A stretch of DNA of 64,000 nucleotides, from positions 124,001-188,000 of the forward strand of contig NW_024881705.1 in NCBI RefSeq assembly GCF_019059575.1, in the 5' to 3' direction. The notes under the pieces are model-generated. The model saw only the letters and a program-made list of their open reading frames with translations, searched no databases and was not told the origin of the DNA. A program made the position numbers and the translations under genes. Positions 26,101 to 38,100 of this stretch are shown here, in pieces; within the stretch, counting starts at the first letter, position 1; each line of letters starts with the position of its first letter. Source of the stretch: Amphibalanus amphitrite. Taxonomy: Eukaryota; Arthropoda; Thecostraca; Balanomorpha; Balanidae.

Positions 26101-29100
26101 CAATGACGTGTTGTTAGGCGTTTTCCTTGCGAAATTGATTTTTTACACTGTGCGTCAACATCTTCATTCCCTGAAACTTTAAACCCCGTTCATATGATAG
26201 CCCTTTTAGGTACGATAATTTCTCTCATTGGTCTTATTGTCATGCCACTTATGGATTTTCCGCAATTTTCTGTTATTCACACTATGTTCAAATTGCCCCA
26301 CATGTTCAAATTACCCCACCCTACCCTATACCTACCAGTACTTTCATATACTTACTCATAGTGTCGTACTTTGCAGGGTGCCACAAAGCAGGGTAACAAT
26401 ATATTCTTATATTCTTAAAATATATTCTTTTGATATTAGACTTTCTAAGTGCGTGTCGCGTAGCACGCGTGAGTGAGTGATGACATCTTAGCAGTGTAGG
26501 TCCCGATGTGTTCGCGCAGGACAACTTTCGGTCGCATGAGGCATCGCGCTCATTTCAACGGTAGTTTATAGTAGACAATGGACCAGAGAATAAACTTTGC
26601 GACTGTAGTGACTAACGTACCTACTCCAAGAGTTTGCACAAGATGCATTCCTCAGCTGTCGTCTCTGCATATATTACGTCGTTCCATACCCGTCAGATGC
26701 CTATCTGGACAATGGACATCCATGGAGCAACGTCTTGTCGGGCGTCAGGCGCCACCGATCTCAATAAATCAAACGTACCTACATTTTCCATCGCTCTGAA
26801 ACCTCTACGGAGCAGTAAAATTGTGAAACACTTGTGGAGTGAAAGTTGCGTTTCCCGAAGTTCAGAAACGTGTCCACTATAGGGTCGTGTCTGGCATATT
26901 CAACTCAAATCTATTTAACTTGCGAGCGACGACAATGCTACCTCATCCCCAAAGCGCTACCTCATCTCCAACAGCGTAGGCTGATCCTTTGATTTAGTCC
27001 CTTAGACTTCACCGCACTTGCATCCGGGGAAGGGGGGAGGGGGCAGGAACGACCTTGACATCGACAGTGTCTAGCGGTCGCGTTATATTATCGGCACTTG
27101 GAGATTGATGGCTGGCGCCCACACTTATCGGCCACGGAATCAGAATAATCCGCCGCCTGGCGGCCAGAGAGATATCGCCGTCTGCCGGTGACGGCTAAGT
27201 AAGTGTGTATGTTTGTCAGTCTGTCTGCCTGTCTAAGTGAAGTAACTAAAAAAAACGACCGCACCTTTCTTTCGATTAGATAAATCTCAGCATGGCTGAA
27301 CTGTCGTCTATAGACGACATTTCAGTGAATAGCACTGACCTTCCTTGCTATAGTGACAGTTGACAGACAGACCATATCGACGCATATTTTTTTTTGTGCG
27401 GGCGCTCTCTGATCTCATAGTTCTAAGTGCCTAAAACGCCGTCTGTCCTCTTTGACGGCATGACCTCACGTCGTCACAAGCTAAAACTGCACAGACTCAC
27501 CACCATTTGTGGCAGTTTGCGGTTTGACAGTTTTTGATTGACCCGTCGTCTTTGGAGGTCCGGTTGGCTTGGCTGGACGGTTCTGGTTCGATTGGAACCC
27601 ATTATTGGTATGAATGGAGCCTTAGGTGAATTGATAAGAAACGGTCATTTCGACATGAATGTTACGTCATCGTTGCAGAAGCGGTCATCGCCGTCAGACC
27701 CAATAATGATACTGGTGCCAATAGTTCACCTAAGTGTTCTGCATAATAAAAAATGTAGCTTTAGACAACTCAATGATCATTTGATATCAACCACCGGTAA
27801 GCCACGCTTATTCATGCGGTTTATTGCTAAGTATTTGAGAATAAATGCCTTGGAGTTTATGTATATCGAACCACAAATGTTCCCCTCCTGCTTACTATCC
27901 GAACCTGGCACAAACAAAGCGGTCGGCGTATCATCCGAGCTGGCTGCGCTTCATGGTCCGGTGCCATTTCATGGCTCCTGTGGCTAATACCCCATGGTCC
28001 GCCTACCCCCTCCCCACCCCCACCTCCCGCCGCAACAGTGCCCGGCTGAGCTGACCGTCAGCAGGGGGAGGAGGGGGTGAGGGGGTGCAGCACTCAGCGC
28101 TGCCGCTGCCGGCGCGGCGGACCCCGACCGACCGGCAGTGGGCGGCGGAGAGCGGCGGGCGGCGGGCGGCTCGGCGCGGCGGTGAGCGGTGGGCGGTGCG
28201 CCGTGCTGGTGGGCGGTGCGCCTGTTGACATGGTGACACCCGAGAGGCTGTCGTTACCAGCGCGGTGGTGGTGATTTCCGTGTTGTTGGAACCGGAAGCG
28301 AGCTCCACAATTGTGGCCAAACGACGAGGGCCAGCGACCGGCCACCACCGGATGAATTATCGTTCAGCGGCTGTGATTTGGCATTGGGCCTTCAGACGGC
28401 CTCCTGCAGTGACCTTCTCTGACTAAAGAATAGTGAGGCGGCCGCCGCTGACCCCTCAGGCTGCTGCGGTGATTGCGCTCGCCCCTCCCTGCCTGTTCGG
28501 CTGCTAGGTGGATGGTGAGAGCGGCCGACAGCTGGCGCACGTGGTTGGCGATCAGTGGACACTGGACAGTGGACAGTGGACACTGGACAGTGGACAGTGG
28601 TCGGTGGATAGTAGACAGCAGCGAGCGGAAGACTATGGATTGAGTGTGGACGGCTGTCATCGGCTGGTGATCGGATAGTGACAGGCGGTAGGCATTACTA
28701 GACAGAGAACAGTGAACGGCTTACTTCGGCCGGTGGGTCATTAGTCAATATTCAGTGGTCAGTAGACGGTGGACCGCGGCCGGGGTCCACCGTCTTTGGA
28801 CACCGTCTTTGGTCGGGGTCTTTGGACTGGACAGTGGACAGTGGACAGTGGACAGCGATCAGTAGCCGGTGGTCCGTGGACAGCCGTGATTGACTTCTGC
28901 GGCCGGTAGTCGGCGGTCGGCGGTGCTAGACCGCAGTCCATTCATAGCCGGGCCTCGACCGTCGGCTATCGCCGGAAATCTGCAGGTAACTCCCGTCCAG
29001 ACCTCCGAGCTCGCGCTGCAGACGTCTGACGGCTGTGCAGGGAGACCGGCAGTGCCGCGGCCTTGCGTCCGGTGTCTGGTGTTACTAGTGCCGCTGGTGC

Positions 29101-32100
29101 CGCTGGTGCCAGACAGACAGACCATGTGGCGGACACGAGTGGTGCTGGTGCTGTGTTTGACCTTGGCCGCACCAACCTGGACCCAGTACCTGCGCTCGCC
29201 AAACCGAGACATCTACCAGAGCTGGCTGGGACTGAAATACGGTGAGTTGTGAGCCACACACGACCCCAAACTGAGCCCATTCATGCAAACGTGCACGGCC
29301 GAACAAAACGGCTGCACCCCGGCGCCCACACTCCCATCACTGACCTCCCCATGAATCACCGCGTAAACCCAAATACGTCCGCCGTCTTCACTCGGCTGAA
29401 TTTTTACGCAGGCCGGCCGAGTGTTCCGCCTTTCTCGGACCGCCCTCTCGGAGCGCTGATAGACCCGCTGTGACCGTGACTGGCGGCACGGGACTCAATG
29501 GACTCCTGATGACGGCCGCGGCCGAGTGCTGTTGCAGACCGATGATTGATTTCGTCTGCCGGCAGCGTCCGGTGGGCTGTTTTCAAACGGGCGCCATGAC
29601 CGGCCGTTCGGCTCACTATCGGCCGGGTGGTAACCGATCAGACGGCTGTCCCAGACGTCCGCCGGTGTCGGCCGACTGATATCAGACCCAGAGATCAAAG
29701 ATCGCACTGTGAGACCGGACTGGGATCCTATATCATGACACCGGTAGGCGTCAGTGCCGTGGAGGCACGATCGGATTTTGTTGGCATCGAAGCCAGGAAA
29801 TGATATTTTCAGTAACCGACGTTGTTGTGATTTAGCTGATATTTACGTTCGGGATATTTGTGGGAACTATTTGGCCACGACCTCGTCATGAACGCCAAGC
29901 AAACATGCATCTTCCAAGTTCCAAATGATGCATCAAAATAGCGATAAAATAGCATCGATGGTTTACATTCTCGCGGATCCGGGATAGCGAGGTGGAGAAG
30001 AAATTGATCGCAGTCACTTTCTACTCCAGTCTCCAACTTGGACAAATAGCGTCAGCATCATCATTCTTGGTATGACAGCGAGACCCATTCCAGACATATT
30101 CTAGTCCGTAATCCTCAATTCGGTCTGAATACATAATCATCGGCAGCTTTGATGTATGGCTCGCAGCTCTGATTTGTAAGCTCATGCCATCCTTTTATTT
30201 GACAGGAACCTCATGACACGCACGATGTTTCGTTTAGTCTCGGCCATAAAGTTTTTTTTTTTACTCGTGGTATTACCTGGTCGCCGACAACTTCACGAAT
30301 TGCAGGTTGTCAATGCTGACACACGCAAATCGTCTCCCTGCATTTGATAAGTTATAATTCCTCCACATGTAGCCGCATGTTGCATGTATGTTTCACCTGC
30401 GTCCTGCATGCAGCAATCATACCGTTTGCTACTTGTCTCTACCACCGATAAGGTCCTTGACAACACGTCATTTTAGTTTCTATTCCCGTCCCTTTATCCT
30501 CCCGTACCGACCCTTCCCTCCTGTCCTCCGGCTCCAAACTCGTTCCCGTGCTCTACCGGTCGCGGTCGCTCGCTGAATTCTCAAGTTTCAACTACCATCC
30601 CCTTCCGCGCGTGGGGTCAGGACACGATCCGGTCCGTCCCAATATGCAGTGCGCCGGGCCGGGTCACGCTCCGGCGATTGATCGTTCGCGGAGGCACGAC
30701 TCAATTCGAGTCGGCGAACTCACGCGGCCGGTCGGTGCTTCATATTCCGCACCTGAGACCCTCCCCGTCCCTCCGACCGGGCGCTGACCCACGCAGAGAG
30801 GTTCGCAGAGAGGCTGGGCGGTGTCTGTGATGAGTGACGGTGGGTTGGAGACCGTACTGGCAATGAGCGGCTATTTCAGTGCGGGAATGGTCGAGACGGG
30901 CACCCCACGGAGCAGACTGGAGATGCACTATGGTGGTGATTTGTGGGATTTGGGGGATTGTTCGCAGGTGTTCGATCTCAGTCAGGATGGTGACAATCAG
31001 TCTCGAGGGGTCGAAAACACTGACGTAGAAAGTTTGCCATCAACAACCAATCAATAGATACGGTTACAGCCCTCAACTCAAACCTTAGAATTGGTCAACT
31101 CCAGCCACCCAGCCTGGGAGAGACGCACGAACTCTGTAATGTCGGCACCTCAGTGGCCGCCTTTCCTCTGTCATCAGTCAGACCTCCATGGCTCTCAGCC
31201 ACCCATGTGCGGAGCTGCGGCGGACATTTGAATACAATGGAAGTGTGTTGACGAATGTCCCGGGTCAGTCGAGCCACGGTGGGAGATTGCGGGGACTGTA
31301 TACCGCACCGGGCGTACACAACTAGCAGCGGGAGATGAGAGTTTGTCGTGCTGTAACGAGTTATTCGTCAGCCTGGGCGTCACCGCAGTTTGCTCAGAGA
31401 ACTATGAGAGACATCATAAGCAACTTAGAACCTCCCCTTACATATGTTGCAGACTCAAAAGAGACGTTGTTTTTAATCACGCTGCTTCTTTTCACTGCAC
31501 CTTTTTCATGATGCTCTAGCATTCATACTAAATGTCTCCTGCTCTGTTGCGAACACGAATTCTCTCTATATAACACGAAATATATACGGCTTTATTCTAT
31601 GCGAGACGAGTCTGCCACACATCTCGAGCATTGCACTTCCGCCTGTCGGCTGTCCCAGTTTCTGCCATCCGGCTCAGTGGACGTTTTACATCCGGCACCC
31701 GGCGTGATGCCGCATGGCTCCTTATCCTGCCTACGCATGCGCTGTACCCATGGAGTTCCCCTGGCATGTAGATTGTAGTGGGACCAGTCCCCTGATTTGC
31801 ATTACATGTCTTTACACTCGGTCGCTCTGCGAATCAGCCTTCTCGGCCGCAATGTCTGGAATTTGATGCTCGTTCTCCGCGAGCATTCCATCATTTGTGC
31901 CGTATCTAATTTTCCTTCCTCCAGTACTCCAACATTTCCATCCCGATTCCCTGTATCACACCCTTTCCATCTCATCTCCGCATTGCGGTGCCTTATCACG
32001 TATGTACCTACCCCGCAACCCCGATCCAGTATCAAGTATCGTATGCCTACCCGTCCTCAAAACTCGTATACGGTATCCTGCGCCTGGTAACCCAACTCTC

Positions 32101-35100
32101 ATCACCGGATCTCAAATGTCCACGTCACATTTATATGCGTGTATGCGTGTCACATACGCGTGCGATTTCAAAGAAACTTTGTAGCTTTGTTTCTTCACCC
32201 AGCAATCTTTCGTGTCCACTGTCCCGTGAATGCTATGGCCTGTGAATTTCCGCATGCAAAATTTCCCAATTCCCGGATCCCCATCGGATAATAAAGACGA
32301 CAGACGTCCTAATCCTCCAAGCCAGCATCTCTAATCCAGAACCCCAAGGATCTTATCCCACACTCCCATCCCGGGTCCCACACTCCCATCCCGAGTCCCA
32401 CACTCCCATCCCGAGTCCCTCAACCTGTCCCGAGTCCCACCTGTGGGAGGGCCGGCCCGCCCGCCGCGCGCTGCGCCAGCGCCGGTGCATAACTCATTAG
32501 TTGAGCGGCTGTATCCAGTTGCGACCGCGCACGCCTCAATGGCGGTGGCATGCGCGCGGGTGTGCCGCGTGCGAGGTCGGCTGGTCGGGAGAGAGAACAC
32601 ACCTCGCTGGAGGGGAGTGGTGACCTCTCACAGTGGTAGATACAGTGAGCCTCAGAACGGTGATTGTATCACTGAGCTGGGAACCACCAATGTACCGATT
32701 GAGCTCATATGATGCTGATAAGCATTTGTGATCATCAAAGAAGATTGTATGAGCTGATAAGCCTCTGTGGTGCTGATGTGCTGATATGCGAGTAGCTGAT
32801 GCCGACAATTTTTCCCCTGGGATGCGATGGCTATGAGGCTGGTTCAGTAGGATACTCTTATCCAAAAGTATCCTATGGAGATATAATTCTAACGAACCTG
32901 TATGGTACAGATACCACCGAATCTCGCACGATACCAGTACCGGCATCATGACAGGGTACCGACTCTGGGCAGATCGTGACACGTTACCGATCCCTGGCGA
33001 CCCCACACGGCGGCGCCGGCATTGTGTTACCGCACCGTCGGACCCTCTCAGCGTTACGCACGTCCCTTCCAGAGCTCCGCACGTCCATTCCAGAGCTCCG
33101 CACGTCCATTCCAGAGCTGCGCACGTCCCTTCCAGAGCTGCGCAGAACGAGGTCGGTTATCGGAGATCTGGGACGGAGATAGGGCGTGGAGTTGCATGAA
33201 TGGAGCTAAAGCATGCATGGCTTGGACAATATTGTATTGGATTTCGTGAGGCGAGATAAGAATCCTTGACCGCGTGCATGCGTCTTGTCAGAGGTTAGTT
33301 TCCACTGTGTCTGCTCTGAGTTAAGACTTAATGTTATATATCGCCTATCTTTGAAGGATGAGCAGCTAAGTAATCATAACAAGCACATTTTTGGTGTTCA
33401 ACATCGGCCGTTTGTAATGGGGCTTTACATTTCTGATAGAGGCACGTTGCCGTCGCCGACACGGGGCTGATCTGCACGTGTCAGCACGTGCCCGCACGGC
33501 CGAGTCGGCCGCTCTCTGACCCGTGCCGCCGGTGTCAGGTGTGTCGGACCCGGTGTCAGGTGTCGGCCGGCCGGCCGGGCGTCCGGTGCACATGAATCAC
33601 GCCTCTCTGGCCAGCTCTGCCCCCCCCCCCCCCCGCCGGGGGAGGTGAGAGGGAGGAGGGGGAGGGGAGGGAGCTTCAACACCTGAGCCGTTCGCCGGCA
33701 CCCGAGCCGGTATCGGCGTGTGCGCCACCGCGGCGCCACCGGCTCGGTACCCTCGCCCCAGCCCCTCGTCCCGCCCCGGTCCCACTGACCCACTGGGCTG
33801 CGGTGGGCGGCGCTTCATCAATGACAAGTGGACGAGGGACAACATAGGAATGATACGTGTACTTTGGAAATTGGCATAATAAGACGTTGTAAATAAGGAG
33901 CCATTCCTGCACGCTGCAGTGACAGTAGGATGCCTTGGACAGAAGTCAGATAAATAGCTTGGCATTTGAAGCTCAATAATGACGAAATGAATGAATCAAT
34001 GAATTACCTGGGTACAGCAAATGTAATATGGGCGATCAGTGACACCCACCCATACCCCCTCTGTCTCAGGCTGACTCCACCTGCCTCCCCCCCCCCATCT
34101 GTTGTCAGGGTGTCGGTGCAACAAGCTGGGCTCCACGGACAGCACGTGTGACATCATCACGGGCGCCTGCACCTGCAAACCGGGCGTGGTCGGACAGCAG
34201 TGCGACCGCTGTCAGGTGAGCAGTGAGATCGCTTGCATGGCAGGGGAGGACTGTTACCGTTGTCGGTAAGCACTGTAGTGATGAACAGAACAGGTGCAAA
34301 CTGCCAGGTGCTGTCTGCTGACTGTCGTAGATATGCAAGGACTGATGTGATTGGTGATACTGATTGAGATCACCTTCATGGTGAGGCTGTGACCACTGGC
34401 AAGCAAAAAGTATCTTATCAAGTATTGACTGTGGTAACAGTCATAGGAATTTACTCCGAGTGAAATACCTGTTGGGTAACGGACTGGATCTACCATTAAC
34501 CCATCTATAGAAAGTGTGGTTGCTGTTTCCTCCAACGTTATATCAGAACAAATGCCTATTCGGTACCGGGATGTGATAGCAAATAATCGCCATCTATTAG
34601 CGAGTAGAATAGCACCCAGTCTACAGATTCACAATCTAGTGAACGCTGTCTGTACGGACCATGCTCAAATGCGGTGAATCAGCGCCTCCCGTCCCCCGTT
34701 AGCGAGTCAGCAGGGCGTTATCTGTCTGATCTGCGGTCTGGTGATTCAGACTGCAGATCGATTTATGGTTACCGATATACTCGGTGAGAACTGGACAGGG
34801 AACCGTATTGACTGCTGTGGACTTATTCATCAGTTTATGACCGCGACTTATTGTGACCCTGTGTGGCTACTGGCTAGGCATGCCGTTGCCACTAAGGCCC
34901 ACTGCGATCTAGTGCGTCCCGCTACTTTTATAAAGATGACAGTGACCCTCTGTGACCTCAGGAGGGCTATTTTGGCCTGGAGTCGGGCGCCAACTGTCGG
35001 CCGTGCGACTGTGACCCCCTGTGACCTGTTGTGACCTGGTGTGACCCTGTCTGACCTCAGGAGGGCTACTTTGGCCTGGAGTCAGGCGCCGGCTGCCGGC

Positions 35101-38100
35101 CGTGCGACTGTGACCCGGAGGGCTCGTCGCCGGCCGTCTGTGACCCGGTGACTGGCCGGTGCCGCTGTAAACCCGGAGTCGGAGGGGAGCGGTGCACCTC
35201 CTGTCTGCCCGGCTACTTCCAGCTGGCCGCCGGGGGCTGCCAGGGTGAGAGCCGGAGCTTCAGGGGGGGGGGGCTGCTGGGCTGGCTTGGAGATGGGTCT
35301 GTTTTACTCAGAGAGTGGGCAGTAAAATAAAACGGGTTGTAGGAGCTTTTGTATTTCATTTAAAGATTATCCGTTGCTATAGAACCTTGATTGATTTTGT
35401 CGTATCTGTTCGAGTTATCACTGATGGTTAATATTGGTAATAATTCCCTTGATCCCGATCATTTTGGCTCACATCCGAGCATACAAAGACCGATTCAACC
35501 CGCTTAGATGTTGCCAGCTGCTCAGAGGCCCGATTGTGAACTCTGTTGTGTGTTTGCTTATGTAGTGCCGAACCGTCGAGCAGTCTCCCATGAGCGTGCG
35601 CGCGGTGTCGACTCGGTTACAGGCGGCCTCCTTAGTGCGACCGCCGCTGTCACCCCGTGTTTTCACGTTATAATAAACAGTGTGTCACTGTACGTCCCCA
35701 CATCGTCAGTCTCATAAACAGACCTATCACGGTCCATCGCCCACCGGCCGGCCCATGCTGACGGGGCACTCCCCGTGCCCCGGTCATCGCCTCATGACCC
35801 CGGCTGCCCTCATGGCCATCTGCTCTACGCCCACGTATGAGTCAACCGTTTTGTTTGCACACGCTGACGTGGTTGTGATACTTTCTTCCTCTGTGACCCT
35901 TATCCTAGCGCCCTTCCTGACTAAACAACCCCGCCATCCCGGTTCGCTTCCTCGTTCTCAGTTATCCATGCCTCTTTACGGGTGTTCCCGGTGCAGTCTT
36001 ACCATACCCATGCATCCCATGTACCATGCATCCCATGTAATCCCTTCGGCCTGTCCCTCGCGGCCTGCTACCCTCAGCGGCTCCTCTGAACTGCTCCAGC
36101 CACCTCCCGTTCCGTCCGACACTGTCTGTACGTCTGTCTGTCCGTCTGTGCACAGAGTGCCTGCCGTGCAGCCAGCCGGGTCACCTGTGTGACCCGGTGA
36201 CCGGTCAGTGCGTGTGTCCGCCCAACACGGTGGGTGCCAGCTGCGAGCGCTGCACCCTCGGCCACTGGGGCTGGAACAACGTCAACGGATGCCAGGTAAG
36301 GAGACAGTGGTAACATAATCCTTTTATGGTATGTCGATACGGTGATTTATGAGTGAAAATGCCTGGTTCATACATTAAAATCAGTATATTAAGATAGATA
36401 AAGAATGAAGGCAGAATGCTCATCGTCGTTATTCGAGAGCAGAAAGGGACTCATCCCCTTACGAGTTTGCGACTTTGGTGGCTAGCTTAGTAACCGTTTT
36501 TCGGATCGCTGCTCTCTCAACATTGCCTAAACCAGAGATTTACTCTTTATATCAACTTACTCCACTAACGATTCTTTTGTTCGTCCTCTCTGTACAGAAA
36601 TGCGACTGCGACCGGCTGGGCTCACAGTCCAGTGAGTGTGACGTCACTACCGGCCAGTGTCGCTGCTTCGACGGCTTCGGCGGACAGAGGTGGGTGTCCA
36701 GACCCGGGGGAGGGGGGACAGAGGTGGGTGTCCAGACCCGGGGGAGGGGGGACAGAGGTGGGTGTCCAGACCCGGGGGAGGGGGGACAGAGGTGGGTGTC
36801 CAGACCCGGGGGAGGGGGGACAGAGGTGGGTGTCCAGACCCGGGGGAGGGGGGACAGAGGTGGGTGTCCAGACCCGGGGGAAGGGGGACAGAGGTGGGTG
36901 TCTGAAGCCGGGGGCGTTCCAAAACCCATCGCGATCTGCACAGCAACCTATCTGATATTGATCTGCACGTACAGAAGCGTTCCTCGGGATCATGCAGCGC
37001 ATTCCTGCATGGATGCGCGAGATTGTCATACATTAGCATCCATCAGTGTTCGGATCCTGCTCCGTAATCTATCAGGTGACATCAGCGCCCCTTTTTGGGA
37101 CAATCTCCACCCATCTCTCGCCGCCATCTGGTCTGACACTGTGTCGCATTACGCAGGTGCGACCGGTGTCGGGCCGGCTATTTCGACTTTCCGCGGTGCC
37201 AGGCGTGTCGCTGTGACCCGGACGGGTCAGAGTGTGAACCGGACGGCAGCTGCGGCTGTGACCAGACCGGACAGTGCCGCTGCAAGGTAAGGATCTGCAC
37301 AGGGACGGGAGATAGAATAATGGAGTGGATTTAATGGTGGATTCAACTGTCAAATGATGTCACTTATCAACTGATATTGAATAGTTTGAATGGAACGATG
37401 ACGGCATAAGATAAACAGCGTGCATACTGCGTTCAATTCGGCCTGGGTGCAATACGGCCTACCTTTCCGTTAAGTGGTTTAAAGAGAGGTGACAGCAACT
37501 GAGCATCTAAAATTGAGTTAAGAAATCGAGTTTATATCACCTATCGCTTACCGTTCCAATCACTCACTTCGCACACCATATCTGACAAGCGGACCTCAAA
37601 CTGAAGCGCTCTCTTTCCCTCGCAGAAAAACACACTCGGCGAGAAGTGCGACCGTTGCCTGGAGGGAACGTTCGGCATGTCTGCCGACAACCCTGACGGC
37701 TGCACGGCCTGCTTCTGCTTCACCAGGAGCGGACAGTGCTCGCAGGGAGAGTTCGTCTGGGTTCCGGTAAGTACGGGCGCAGAGAACTGAGTGGTTGTGT
37801 GGGGACATTTAAACGGATTTATACCTTTTATGAACTGTATTTAGTGTGAGTTGGCTTCTACTGGGATGAACGTATGCTAATAACATGCAGTAGTACGGGC
37901 AATATTGATTATTGATATTTCCAGTTGAGCATAATGCTGCATCAGTATCATGCTAATGTCCGAAGCTCATTCAAATGATGCTTACAAGCCTCGCAAAAGC
38001 CGCTCAGCTCCACATTATAAACCCGTTTGATTTGAACTGTGTGCATGATAACGATGACGTTCATCGTTCATTCATTCTTGTAGCCCTCTAAGTTATGTTT

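Larger units (their letters stand above)
23491..34108 (+). other. wb: Laminin intron 17 (10.6 kb)
   Basis: Contains tandem donor copies at its start, a 39-bp duplication near 24663-24735, a TA-flanked repeat (24989-26326), a GC-rich stretch and alternative signal-peptide exon (28000-29241), and minisatellites at 32355-32420 and 33059-33142. Phase 1. Nothing recognisable in the remainder. Confidence 0.7.

Noticed and set aside
27540..27730. Apparent inverted repeat around ttaggtgaattg and ttcacctaag
   Set aside because: The segments do not line up in order when one is reverse-complemented; only short words match.
36552..37039. Pro-rich frames on the minus strand
   Set aside because: Complement of the 34-bp minisatellite; repeat artefact.
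36475..37290. A 271-codon frame that runs through exon 21 and intron 21
   Set aside because: It is exon 21 continued through the stop-free minisatellite; exon 22 is read in the wrong frame, so it is not a gene.
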